DNA from: Gemmatimonas sp. | GTDB lineage: Bacteria; Gemmatimonadota; Gemmatimonadetes; Gemmatimonadales; Gemmatimonadaceae | Reading direction: 5' to 3' | NCBI GenBank assembly: GCA_023910675.1 | Contig: JAAVWC010000018.1 | Location: 16,129 to 80,128, forward strand | DNA: 64,000 nt | Shown here: positions 1 to 8,060 of the stretch, in pieces | Layout of the letters: every line of letters starts with the position of its first letter | Position numbering within the stretch: the stretch's first letter is position 1 | The notes under the pieces: generated by a model | Seen by the model: the letters and a program-made list of their open reading frames with translations, nothing else | Databases searched by the model: none | Told to the model about the DNA's origin: nothing | Position numbers and translations under genes: made by a program

Positions 1-224
1 TCGGCAGCGCCGACGCCGTGCAACGCCTCCTGCGCATCGCCATGCCGCAGCAGGCGCAGACGGGCGACACGCCCGAGAAACCCCGCGAGGCCTGGCTCCG
101 AATCGCCGCCCTCGAGGCCTTGGTCCGCGCGAGAGGACAAGCGGTCATGCCGCATGTGCAGAGCCTTACGCATGATACTGATACCGAGGTGGCCCAGGCG
201 GCTTTTCGGCTCTCTGAGCGCTGA
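1..224 (+). CDS. HEAT-repeat-like protein, 3' end only
   Basis: The reading frame is open from the first base of the window to a TGA at 222-224, so this is the C-terminal part of a longer gene whose start lies outside. The roughly 73 visible residues are alpha-helical and contain a pattern (AWLRIAALEALVRARG, then EVAQAAFRLSER) typical of the paired helices of HEAT/PBS-lyase repeats, which act as protein-binding scaffolds. No catalytic residue is visible. The stop codon lies inside the outer arm of the palindromic element that follows. The family call rests on helix periodicity alone and is moderate. Confidence 0.55.
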   Translation, partial: GSADAVQRLLRIAMPQQAQTGDTPEKPREAWLRIAALEALVRARGQAVMPHVQSLTHDTDTEVAQAAFRLSER

Positions 225-437
225 GATCTGAGAACTCAGGTCTAGAGCCGAGAGCTCAGAACTCAGCTCTGGATAGGTGTGAGAGTTCAGCAACGCAGCA
301 GTGAGAAGCGAGGACCCGCGGTTGGGGAAACCGCCACCGCAGGTCCTGGCTTCTCGCCTCCGCGTTCCTCGACTCTCACGCCTATCCGGAACTGAGTTCT
401 GAGTTCTGAGTTCGCAGCTCTCAGAACTCAGATCTCA
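222..437. repeat. Long palindromic intergenic element, type 1, copy 1
   Basis: The whole gap between two convergent genes is an imperfect inverted repeat. The outer arms are GAGATCTGAG at the left and CTCAGATCTC at the right, padded with degenerate repeats of CTGAGTTCTGAG and its complement. The core (271-387, 117 bp) starts GGATAGG and ends CCTATCC; inside it, ACGCAG..GAGAAGCGAGGACC pairs with GGTCCTGGCTTCTCGCCTCCGCGT around a GCGGTT-GGGG-AAACCGC hairpin. Copy 2 at 8045-8280 has a core of the same length and nearly the same sequence. The stops of both flanking genes (222-224 and 435-437) fall in the outer arms. It may act as a bidirectional terminator or be a non-autonomous mobile element; that is inference. 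Confidence 0.85.
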
Positions 438-1508
438 CCGAGCCGTAAAGTCCGTTTGAGCCGTAACTCTCCGGCACGTCTCCGCGATCAGTTCCGCCGC
501 CCGGTCCAGGTCCTCCAGCGACACCATCTCGTTGGGCGAGTGCATGTAGCGGTTGGGGATACTCACGAGCGCGGTCGCGACGCCGTTGCGCGCGAGATGC
601 ATGGCGTCGGCGTCGGTGCTCGTAAAACGTCCCGCCGCGTGAATGCTGTACGGAATCTCGAGCGACGCGGCGGTGTCGGCGATAAGGCGGTACACCACCG
701 GCGAGACGACGGAGCCGCGCGTGAGCACCGGGCCGCCGCCGACGGTGTGTTCGCCGATCTCTTCTTTCTTCATGCCCGGGTGATCGGTCGCGAAGGTCAC
801 GTCGACGGCAATCGCCATGGTCGCGTCGAGCGACTGCGCGGCCACGCGCGCGCCGCCGCCGGAGTAGCCGATCTCTTCCTGCGCGGTGGCCGCAGCCACG
901 ACGCGCGCGGCGCCGGGCTTGGCGGCGTACCGACGCAGCGCTTCGAGCACCACGAACGCGCCGATCCGGTCGTCGATGCTGCGTGACACGATGCGGCCGT
1001 TGGGCATGAGCAGCGTCTGCGAATCGATGACGCCCGCGTCGCCCACTTCGAGCTGTTCGCGCGCTTCGGCTTTGTTCTTCACGCCGATGTCGACCCAGAG
1101 GTCGGTGATCTTGGAGGCCTTTTCACGCTCGTCGGGCTTCATGAGGTGAATGGGCTTCTTGCCGATCACGCCCATCACGTCGCCGTTGCGCCCAAGGAAC
1201 CGGATGCGCTGGGCCACGAGCACCTGCGGATCCCACCCGCCGATCGGCTCAAAGTAGATGTAGCCGTTGTCGTCGATGTGGGTGATGATGATCCCGATTT
1301 CGTCGATGTGACCGGCGAGCAGGATCGTGGGCCCCGTGCCGTCGCCTTCGACGGTCGCGAGCGAGTTTCCGACCACGTCGGCACGGATATGTGCCGCAAA
1401 GGTGGCCGCTTCGGTGCGCCAGACGCGCGCCGGCGCGCCTTCGAAGCCCGACGGACCGGGGGTATCGAGCAGGCGCTTGAGGAAGGCGATCGAGGATTCG
1501 GAGAGCAT
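435..1508 (-). CDS. M42 family metallopeptidase (glutamyl aminopeptidase / endoglucanase-like)
   Basis: A 357-residue cytoplasmic protein of normal length for the M42 aminopeptidases (PepA/FrvX/CelM type), di-zinc enzymes that form large tetrahedral assemblies and trim peptides from the N-terminus. The metal-site motifs are in order: AGHIDEIG near residue 67, SIDDRIG near 180, AQEEIGYSGG near 210 with the catalytic Glu pair, DVTFATD near 237, and the late His in YMHSPNE. No signal peptide is present. The ATG at 1508 is preceded by a 29-bp gap to the divergent TSUP gene, so the two probably share a promoter region. The stop lies in the palindromic element. Substrate specificity cannot be read from sequence. 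Confidence 0.93.
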   Translation of the reverse strand: MLSESSIAFLKRLLDTPGPSGFEGAPARVWRTEAATFAAHIRADVVGNSLATVEGDGTGPTILLAGHIDEIGIIITHIDDNGYIYFEPIGGWDPQVLVAQRIRFLGRNGDVMGVIGKKPIHLMKPDEREKASKITDLWVDIGVKNKAEAREQLEVGDAGVIDSQTLLMPNGRIVSRSIDDRIGAFVVLEALRRYAAKPGAARVVAAATAQEEIGYSGGGARVAAQSLDATMAIAVDVTFATDHPGMKKEEIGEHTVGGGPVLTRGSVVSPVVYRLIADTAASLEIPYSIHAAGRFTSTDADAMHLARNGVATALVSIPNRYMHSPNEMVSLEDLDRAAELIAETCRRVTAQTDFTAR

Positions 1509-1537
1509 CCGGCAAATATAGGTGCTATTCTGAAGCC

Positions 1538-1894
1538 ATGACCCTCCTGCTCCTCGCCATCGGACTCGGCGCCGGCATCATGTCAGGCGTCTTCGGCATC
1601 GGCGGCGGCATCATCATCGTGCCGGCGCTCGTCTATCTCGCCAAAATGTCCCCGCAGCAGGCCGCGGGCACCTCGCTCGCCGCCCTCGTCCTCCCGCTCG
1701 GCGCTGCCGTGGGCGCCTTCACGTACTACCGCGCCGGACAACTGCAGCTGCGCGACGCCCTCTTCATTGCCCTCGGCATGGCCGTGGGCGCCTTCGGGGG
1801 CAGCTGGATTGCCACGCACATCGACGGCGACATGCTCCGCAAAGGGTTTGCGGTGCTGATGGTCGCGATGGCGGTCAAGATGTGGGTGGGGTGA
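1538..1894 (+). CDS. TSUP family (TauE/SafE) membrane protein, half-size
   Basis: A 118-residue hydrophobic protein with about four membrane segments and the glycine-rich TSUP signature GVFGIGGGIIIVPAL near residues 18-33, followed by AAGTSLAALVLP. TSUP proteins export or import sulfur-containing anions such as sulfite or sulfoacetate; most have two such repeats and about 250 residues. This one has a single repeat, so it would have to dimerise to form a transporter. It lies divergently 29 bp from the M42 peptidase gene, and its stop is 4 bp from the convergent cobalamin-binding gene. No frameshift or truncated second repeat is seen, so the short form appears genuine. The substrate is unknown. 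Confidence 0.85.
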   Translation: MTLLLLAIGLGAGIMSGVFGIGGGIIIVPALVYLAKMSPQQAAGTSLAALVLPLGAAVGAFTYYRAGQLQLRDALFIALGMAVGAFGGSWIATHIDGDMLRKGFAVLMVAMAVKMWVG

Positions 1895-1898
1895 ACCG

Positions 1899-2801
1899 CT
1901 AGCCGACCCGCTGCGCGTGCCAAGGTTCAATCGCACTGAACAGCGCCGGCGCAAATATGCACGCCATGGCTTCGATGCCCTCCACCACGCGCGGCCCCGG
2001 TCGTGACGTCAGCCCGTTGGCGTCCATGGCCCAGACTTGCTTGCCGGCCATCCAGCGCCAGGCCTCGAGCGACGCGCAGCGCTTCGCTTCCGCCACGGCG
2101 GCGGCAAGCGAGTAGCCGCACGGTGCGAAGATGATGATGTCGGGATCGCTCGCCCGCAGCGCCTGCATGTCCACCGGCGACGAGTGCATGCCCGGCACGC
2201 CCAGCACGTCGAGGCCGCCCGCGCGCTGGATTTGCTCGGGGCCCCAGTGGCCCGCCACGTACAGCGGCTCGGTCCACTCCACGAGCGCCACACGCGGCCG
2301 CGGGGCCTTGGCGGCCTTGAGCGTCTCGTGCACATGCTTCACACGATCGTGCAGCCCCGCGAGCAGTTCGTCGGCATCGTCGTTCATATCCACGGCGTCG
2401 GCCACGGCGCGGATGTCGGCGTAGATGCCCTCGAGCGTCTCCCCCTTGAGCGTCACCACGATCGGTGGCGGCACGATCTTCGCCGCGAGCGCCCGCACAT
2501 CGGTTTCGCTCACCGCGCACACGTCGCACAGCGCCTGCGTGAGAATCACCGTGGGGTGCAGCGCCATAATGCGCGTTTCGTCGAGCGTAAACAGCGCGAC
2601 CCCCTGCGCGGTATGCTCGCGCACCGCAGCATCAATGGCCGCCGGATTGTGCGTCTCGGGGATCGCACTCTTCGTGACGCGCGCGCGCGAGCCCACGATG
2701 TCGGGGTAGTCGCATTCGTGCGTGATGCCGACGAGGTGGTCGGTGGCGCCGAGGAGGGCGACGATTTCCGTCGCAGCAGGGAGGAGGGAGACGATGCGCA
2801 T
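1899..2801 (-). CDS. Cobalamin-binding protein (BtuF-like, periplasmic-binding fold)
   Basis: About 300 residues with the class III solute-binding fold of vitamin B12/iron-siderophore receptors. The N-terminus MRIVSLLPAATEIVALLG and the following GITHECDYP are typical of the BtuF-like cobalamin-binding family, as are the internal LCDVCAV Cys pair and the C-terminal half containing EPLYVAGHWGPEQI. A longer frame exists upstream, but the ATG at 2799-2801 was chosen because homology begins there. From that start there is no signal peptide, so either the protein is cytoplasmic or the true start differs. No permease or ATPase genes are adjacent, so a transport role is inferred only from the family. 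Confidence 0.85.
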   Translation of the reverse strand: MRIVSLLPAATEIVALLGATDHLVGITHECDYPDIVGSRARVTKSAIPETHNPAAIDAAVREHTAQGVALFTLDETRIMALHPTVILTQALCDVCAVSETDVRALAAKIVPPPIVVTLKGETLEGIYADIRAVADAVDMNDDADELLAGLHDRVKHVHETLKAAKAPRPRVALVEWTEPLYVAGHWGPEQIQRAGGLDVLGVPGMHSSPVDMQALRASDPDIIIFAPCGYSLAAAVAEAKRCASLEAWRWMAGKQVWAMDANGLTSRPGPRVVEGIEAMACIFAPALFSAIEPWHAQRVG

Positions 2802-2847
2802 GCGCCAGTATGCAGCCGCGCACGGCGATGCGGAACTCACGCGGCTT

Positions 2848-3064
2848 GAAAAACGGTTGGCTGGTCCGTCGGTCAACCAGCTACGGCTCTAGCCCTCAGG
2901 ACAAAGAACGCAAGGACAAAGGAAAAAGCGCGGTGCCGTCCACCCGAACAACGATCCCGTTGTTCATGGCCGAGCGAACCGCGCTTCATCCTGTGCTCTT
3001 GCGTTCTTTACCCTGAGGGCTAGATCCGTCGGCCAGTAAACCGACGGACCAGCCACCCGTTTTC
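2848..3064. repeat. Long palindromic intergenic element, type 2
   Basis: A 215-bp nested imperfect palindrome unrelated in sequence to the type 1 element. Outer arms: GGCTGGTCCGTCGGT (2859-2873) pairs with ACCGACGGACCAGCC (3040-3054), extended by AAAACGG/CCGTTTT. Middle arms: TCTAGCCCTCAGG plus AAAGAACGCAAG pair with CTTGCGTTCTTT plus CCCTGAGGGCTAGA. Inner arms: AAGCGCGGT pairs with ACCGCGCTT, and the tip is GAACAAC-GATCCC-GTTGTTC (2946-2965). It separates the 3' end of the amidohydrolase gene from the 5' end of the cobalamin-binding gene, both on the minus strand. Function unknown; a terminator for the amidohydrolase gene is possible. Confidence 0.85.
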
Positions 3065-3099
3065 ACCTCAGACCGCTTTCAGGCCCGACGACCGCGTCC

Positions 3100-4761
3100 C
3101 TACTTCCCATACACCCGCCGCCCTCCCAGGTACGTCGCCAGCACTTCCGTCTTGAGCACCAGCTCCACCGGCACCCGCATGATGTCCTGATCGAGCAGCA
3201 CGAAGTCCGCGTACTTGCCCGGGGTAATGCTCCCCATGTCCTGCTCCTGAAAGCCCGCGTACGCCGCCCACAGCGTCATGCTGCGCAGGGCGTCCTCGCG
3301 TGACATGCGTTCAGGCGGGGAGCCAGCCGCCGGTGGGCCAGTCGCGCGCGTCCTGCCGCGCGATGCTCGCGTGGAAGGAGATGAGCGGGTTCACCTCTTC
3401 CACCGGAAAGTCACTCCCGTTGGGGATGATCACTCCGGTCTGCAGCAGCGACTGCCACGCGTACTGCGCCGTAGAGCCGGGTGGGGCCAAGGCGTTTGCC
3501 AATCCAGTACATGTCACTCGTCTGGTGACTGGCCTGCATGCTGGGAATGACGCCCAGCTGCGCAAAGCGCGGGATATCGTCCTGATGCAGAATCTGCGCG
3601 TGCTCGACGCGAAAGCGATGGTTGGCCGCGGGCACCTTGTCGAGCGCCTTCTGGTACGCGTCGAGCACCACACGGTTGCCACGATCACCGATGGCGTGCG
3701 TGTTGATCTGGAAGCCGGCCTTGAGCCCCGCTTCGGCGACCTTCCTGAATGTGCCCCGGCGCCGACAGCAACAGCCCGTTGTTGTTCGGGTCGTCGCTGT
3801 AGGGTTCGAGTAGCGCCGCGCCGCGCGAGCCCATGGCGCCGTCGGCATAGAGCTTCACGGCGCGCACCCAGAGCTGTCCGTCGTACAACGCCGAGCGCGG
3901 GCCCATACCGAAGTAGTGCGTGAGCGCGGCGGCGTTGTCCCCAATCATGACATACAGGCGCAGGTTGAGCTCCTTCTTCTGCGCCATGTCTTCGTACAAG
4001 TCGATCATGGCCCGCGACGCGCCGGCGTCGTGCATGCCCACGAGTCCCCAGCGGTGCATGACCTTGACGGCGTCCTTGTGCATGGCGCGCCACTCATCAA
4101 TGGACGGGTCGGGCACCTTGCTGCTCACGATCGACTCGGCGTTGTCCACGAGCACGCCCGTGGGCACCCCCTTGGCATCGCGCACGATCTTGCCGCCGCT
4201 CGGCTCCTTCGTGGTCGCGGTCAGCCCCGCCATGCGCATCGCAGCCGCGTTGGCCAGCTGCGCGTGCCCGTCGATGCGCTCGAGGAGCACCGGATGATCG
4301 GGCGTTGCCGCCGATAGCGCGTCGTGGGTGGGGAAGGTGGTGTTGCCCCACGCGTTCTGATCCCATCCGCGCCCGACAATCCACGATCCCTTCGGGGTGC
4401 TCTTGGCGCGCTCGACGACGCGCGCGATAACCTCGTCGTAGCTCTTGGTGCCAACCAGGTCGACGCTGCGCAGTTTCTTGGCGAGCCCATTGAAGTGCCC
4501 GTGCGCGTCGACCATCCCGGGGATGATCGTGCGCCCCTGGCCGTCGAGCGTTTGCGTATTCGGCCCCTTGAGCGTGGCCGCTTCGCGCGCGGAGCCGGTG
4601 AAGACAATGCGGCCCCCGCGGACCGCGAAGGCCTCGACGAGAGGCCGCGCGTCGTCGGCGGTGTAGATGCGCGCGTTGGTGACGATGAGGTCGGCGGGCT
4701 GCGCGGAGGCCTGCGCGGCGAGGAGCGTCAGCGCGAAGAGCGGGGGCAGAATGCGTGTCAT
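3100..4761 (-). pseudogene. YtcJ-like metal-dependent amidohydrolase, three frameshifts
   Basis: The conceptual protein is about 550 residues, normal for exported YtcJ-type amidohydrolases. It starts with a signal peptide (MTRILPPLFALTLLAAQASA), then DAHGHFNG near residue 87 with the HxH metal site, VKLYADGAMGSRG with the bridging Lys, NTHAIGDRGN and RVEHAQILHQDD with later His ligands, and GSDFPVEEVNPL with the catalytic Asp. The frame changes near 3750, near 3485 and near 3310; the last is explained by one extra T before ERMSRE. All motifs remain, and only single bases need correcting, so assembly errors are as likely as true inactivation. The substrate is unknown. Confidence 0.85.
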
Positions 4762-4802
4762 GCGGGAATAAACCCCGCGGAATCACTCGGCGTAACCGTC
4801 GG

Positions 4803-5707
4803 CTAGGGCCCCAGCGTTCCAATTGGAATCATCTGCACGCCATCTGGCCGCACGTACGCCTATCCCGAGGCCGTAACCACGGCAAGGAATGCGGGTGCTC
4901 CTGCACGGTCGGTGTCCACCTTCTGGCGAAATCGCAGGAGCGACGCGGCGGCATCGATGGCTCCTGACCCAAGCTCGACCTCCAGAGCTGCCCAGCGCCC
5001 GTTAGCGCTCTCGAGGACGACATCGACCTCGAGCCCCGTGTTATCGCGGTCGTGCAGCACCTGCGTGTCATACGCCTGCCCAAATACGCGCAGGTCGCGC
5101 ACCACGAGCGATTCGAATAGCGTGCCGAACAGGACGGGAGCCTTGAACAAGTGCTCCGGCGATGCGCGCAACGCGGCGACCGCGAGCGATGGATCGACAA
5201 AATGCCGCTTGCTGGCATTCCGTACGCGAGTTCGGCTGCGCAGATGCGGAGCCCAGGCTGGCTGCTCTTCGATAACCAGCAAGCGCTCCAGCGCGGTGAG
5301 ATAATCAGAGAGCGTGTCTCGGTGCACCGCGCCCGTGGCTCCATCGAGATCGGCGGCGATCGTACTCGTCGACGCCTCGGTGGAAACGTGGTGTGCATAG
5401 GCTCGCAGGACTCTGGCCACGCGCGCCGGGTCGCGGCTCACGCTGTCAACGCGCTGGTGTGCCGGGTCACGTCGTCCGCTGGGAAGGCGGAGCCGGTGAG
5501 AATGAACTGCCCCGAAACGCGGCGGGCGTCAACGGCCCGCCGCACCTGGTTCCAGAGCGACGGCACGAGTTCCCACTCGTCGACCAGCCGTGGAACCTCG
5601 CCCGCCAGCAGCAGACCAGGATCGATATCGCCGACGGCGCGCGCTGACGAGTCCAGGTCGAGCAACACCTCAAAAGGCAAGTCTCTTAACCAGCAAAAGG
5701 CAAGCAA
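4803..5707 (-). pseudogene. Decayed ATPase of the AAA_14/DUF4143 type
   Basis: This is the remnant of an approximately 420-residue ATP-binding protein. The N-terminal piece (5438-5707) keeps the Walker B region EVPRLVDEWE and the sensor stretch GQFILTGSAFPADD but lacks the P-loop. About 90 residues expected between TGSA..DDVTRH and SRDPARVARVLRAYA are missing. The C-terminal DUF4143 nuclease-like part (4860-5441) keeps KRHFVDPSLAVAAL, LFESLVVRDLRVF and NTGLEVDVV. A TAG at 4857-4859 cuts off the normal tail, which is still readable as AYVRPDGVQMIPIGTLGP down to a stop at 4803. The three independent lesions mean it is dead. Intact relatives are orphan ATPases of unknown function. Confidence 0.8.
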
Positions 5708-5781
5708 AACAATCCCAATAATGCAAGTCGAAGAAACTTGGTTCTTGGCAAGATCTGGAGGAAAGATCCGATCTCAAGAAG

Positions 5782-5819
5782 AACGCCCCAACCGCAGTAG
5801 CCACTGCGGTTGGGGCGTT
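5782..5819 (-). terminator. Perfect 17-bp hairpin, likely transcription terminator
   Basis: AACGCCCCAACCGCAGT (5782-5798) pairs perfectly with ACTGCGGTTGGGGCGTT (5803-5819) around an AGCC loop. It lies just after the end of the short minus-strand remnant at 5857-6046, which fits a terminator for that lost gene. The T-rich tail is weak in both directions (TTCTTCTT on the minus strand). Confidence 0.7.
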
Positions 5820-5856
5820 TGACCGCCGTTGGTCCGGTAGGGTTCAGCTACGCGCG

Positions 5857-6046
5857 TTACTCCGTGAAGTTCTCGTTGCCCGTCGGGTTGAAGGCCGTCG
5901 GGTCCATCATCTCCCCCAGCGTGCCGTTGCTGCCAGCTCACCACGGACGGGGAGGTTGCCGTTCACCGGCGCCTGCGCGCAGGCCGGAGACGAGCGCGCG
6001 CCGTCAAGGCGAGCGCGAGCGGGGCGATACTGAGGCGACGAGTCAT
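5857..6046 (-). pseudogene. Remnant of an exported protein: start and end joined, middle deleted
   Basis: On the minus strand an ATG at 6046 opens a signal-peptide-like start (MTRRLSIAPLALALTA). A different frame then ends in GTLGEMMDPTAFNPTGNENFTE and a TAA at 5857-5859, followed 38 bp later by a strong hairpin. The ends look like those of one real gene whose middle has been deleted. The C-terminal fragment is too short to name a family; a surface-exposed or nutrient-binding protein is possible. The neighbouring stretch 6047-6260 holds nothing I can recognise. Confidence 0.4.
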
Positions 6047-6260
6047 AGTGCGCCGGGGCTGAAGCCATTCGGATACGGGAGCAGGCGTTGACTGAATCAA
6101 TCGTGGTGCCCGCTGCCCCCCTGCTGTGCTCGCTCTGCAAGTCGTTCATGTTTTATGTGTTGAGCAACCCGTTGCCATTTGTGAAGCAGGCGAGCTTGTC
6201 GATAAATGTGGCAAAGGCACGATGGGCGCTGTTGCGTTACCACAGGTGTGCCTGAACGCA

Positions 6261-6297
6261 AAAACGCCCCGCTCTCTTTATGAGAGCGGGGCGTTTT
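6261..6297 (-). terminator. Rho-independent terminator of the fasciclin gene
   Basis: A 16-bp perfect stem, AAAACGCCCCGCTCTC (6261-6276) with GAGAGCGGGGCGTTTT (6282-6297), closes a TTTAT loop. It begins 14 bp after the stop of the minus-strand fasciclin gene. The A/T ends of the stem give a U-rich 3' side on the minus strand. Confidence 0.88.
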
Positions 6298-6311
6298 CAA
6301 ATCGCAGGGCC

Positions 6312-6800
6312 TTACTTGGCGGGCGGGAGAATCACGGCGTCGATGACGTGGATCACGCCGTTCGAAGCGAGGATGTCCGTCTTGACGATGTGCGCCTGGT
6401 TGATCATCGGCGAGCCGCCCATCACGGTGATCTTCGCGTCCGACCCTTCAACCGTCTTGGCGCTCTTGCCCGCGAGCTTCAGCGCGTCGGCGGCCATGAC
6501 CTTCCCGGCAACCACATGGTACAGCAGCACGGCCTTGAGCTTGTTCTTGTCGGCGGCGAGCGCCTGGAGCGTCGCGGCCGGGACCTTGGCGAAGGCTTCG
6601 TCCGTCGGCGCGAACACCGTGAACGGGCCCGGGCCCTTGAGCGTCTCGACGAGACCGGCATCGCCGAGGAGCTTGGCGAGGGTCTTGAACGAACCCGCGG
6701 CAACCGCGACTTCGACGATGTTCTTGTCCTGCGCCTGAGCCGCAGTCGGGGCAGCGAAGGCCATTACGGCGGCAACGGCGAGCAGGGAAAGCTTGCGCAT
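6312..6800 (-). CDS. Exported fasciclin (FAS1) domain protein
   Basis: A 162-residue protein with a Sec signal peptide ([23 protein letters not shown], cleavage after AQA) followed by one complete FAS1 domain. The two conserved FAS1 boxes are present: H1-like [17 protein letters not shown] near residues 58-74, and the [10 protein letters not shown] motif near 95. It closes with the H2-like [14 protein letters not shown]. Secreted single-FAS1 proteins act in adhesion or matrix binding; the ligand here is unknown. It is transcribed alone, with its own terminator (6261-6297) and a 20-bp palindrome 37 bp upstream of the start. Confidence 0.93.
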   Translation of the reverse strand: MRKLSLLAVAAVMAFAAPTAAQAQDKNIVEVAVAAGSFKTLAKLLGDAGLVETLKGPGPFTVFAPTDEAFAKVPAATLQALAADKNKLKAVLLYHVVAGKVMAADALKLAGKSAKTVEGSDAKITVMGGSPMINQAHIVKTDILASNGVIHVIDAVILPPAK

Positions 6801-6836
6801 CGGGAAAAGCTCCAGTGTAGACGAGTTCCGGTCGGT

Positions 6837-6856
6837 TTAGGACCGATCGGTCCTAA
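6837..6856. promoter_or_regulatory. Perfect 20-bp palindrome, candidate operator of the fasciclin gene
   Basis: TTAGGACCGA followed by TCGGTCCTAA is a perfect dyad of 20 bp. It is centred about 46 bp upstream of the fasciclin ATG and lies near where a promoter would be. The half-site TAGGAC resembles those bound by some Rrf2-type regulators, but no regulator gene is adjacent and the assignment is speculative. Confidence 0.55.
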
Positions 6857-7013
6857 TACGGGCTTGAACACCGCCGTGTGGTACCCGGTTCCGTCTTCTT
6901 GGATCTGTGACAGTCCTAGTAGGCCGGTCCGAACTCTCAAGGCTACAAAACGGGAAGCCAATGCCAATCCGCCCCCAGTCCCCCAAAATCGCCGCCATGG
7001 TGTAACTCGCACC

Positions 7014-8060
7014 ATGCCCCAACGTGCTCCCCGCGTCGCGCTCGCCGTTCGCATCCTCGTGGTCTCCTACGCGCTCTTCACCGCGCTCGCTTCCGGCCTC
7101 CTCCTCACCACCGCCGACGCAAGCCCGCTGGGCATGCTCCTCGCCTTCGCGCCCCGCTGGTGGCTGCTCTGCCCCTGGGCGCTGCTCGTCCCGCTCGCCT
7201 TCCTGGCCGACTGGCGCACCGCCGTCACCGCCGCCGTCGGTACGCTCGTCACCCTCTTCGGCGCCGCGCAGTTCGAGCTTCCGGCGCGCCCGCCCGCCAA
7301 CACCTCATCGCGCGCGCTCAGAATCGTCACATACAACACCGATCTTCGCGACGCGGTCGCGGAGCGTATCCGACAGGACCTGCAACGCTGGGACGCCGAC
7401 GTCGTGCTGTTGCAGGACTGCAAAACCATCGTCGCCGATAGCCTCCGCGCCGTCGCCGCCACCAGCCTCACCACGCTCACCGTACACGTGCAGGGCAGGC
7501 ACTGCCTCGTGTCCAAGTGGCCCGTGCGCAGCATGGCCGACGTCAGCGAACTCGTCGATCCCCGCTCGACGCAGCACACCGCGCTCCGCTGGGGCGACAG
7601 CGGCGTACGCTACACACTCAGCACGTTCATGGGCGACCTCGTCGTCTATTCGGTGCACCTCCCCAGCCCCCGCGACGCACTCGGCACCGTGCGATGGCTC
7701 GAGACCACCGATCGCCAGCGCATAAGCGACGCCCTGCAGCAATCCATCACCGCACGCGCCAACGCCAGCGCTGTCATCGCGAGACTGGTGCAGCAGGAGA
7801 CCCGACCCGTGATCATCGCCGGCGACTTCAATTTGCCCTACGGCAGCGCCATTCTGCGACGGGACTGGAGCCAATACACCAATGCCTTCGGGCGAGCGGG
7901 CGCGGGCCTGGGCTATACCATGCAAGCGGGCGTATTCCCCGTCCGCATTGACCACGTGTTCAGTTCGCCCGCGCTGGTGCCTGTTGAGGCCCGGGTGCTA
8001 GGGGGGTACCCGAGCGAACACCAACCTCTCTTGGTCGATTTGGTGAGATCTGAGTTCTGA
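7014..8060 (+). CDS. Membrane-anchored endonuclease/exonuclease/phosphatase (EEP) family protein
   Basis: A 348-residue protein. The frame is open much further upstream, but homology and the first good ATG (7014, after CTCGCACC) place the start here. Residues 10-90 contain three hydrophobic segments that anchor it in the inner membrane. The EEP domain follows: RIVTYNTD near residue 103, VLLQDC (the metal-binding Glu of the usual xQE motif is replaced by Asp), VYSVHLPSP, the hallmark IIAGDFNLPYG near 270, and the terminal RIDHVF and SEHQPLLVDL with the catalytic His. The fold covers nucleases and phosphodiesterases, so the substrate stays open. Its TGA lies inside palindromic element copy 2. 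Confidence 0.9.
   Translation: MPQRAPRVALAVRILVVSYALFTALASGLLLTTADASPLGMLLAFAPRWWLLCPWALLVPLAFLADWRTAVTAAVGTLVTLFGAAQFELPARPPANTSSRALRIVTYNTDLRDAVAERIRQDLQRWDADVVLLQDCKTIVADSLRAVAATSLTTLTVHVQGRHCLVSKWPVRSMADVSELVDPRSTQHTALRWGDSGVRYTLSTFMGDLVVYSVHLPSPRDALGTVRWLETTDRQRISDALQQSITARANASAVIARLVQQETRPVIIAGDFNLPYGSAILRRDWSQYTNAFGRAGAGLGYTMQAGVFPVRIDHVFSSPALVPVEARVLGGYPSEHQPLLVDLVRSEF

Noticed and set aside
456..986. Plus-strand open frame opposite the M42 peptidase gene
   Set aside because: A typical GC-driven shadow rich in Arg, His and Val; the minus-strand gene has all catalytic motifs.
6126..7013. Long in-frame extension upstream of the EEP protein
   Set aside because: The open frame crosses the fasciclin gene and its terminator on the opposite strand; it is an antisense by-product of high GC, and similarity begins only at 7014.
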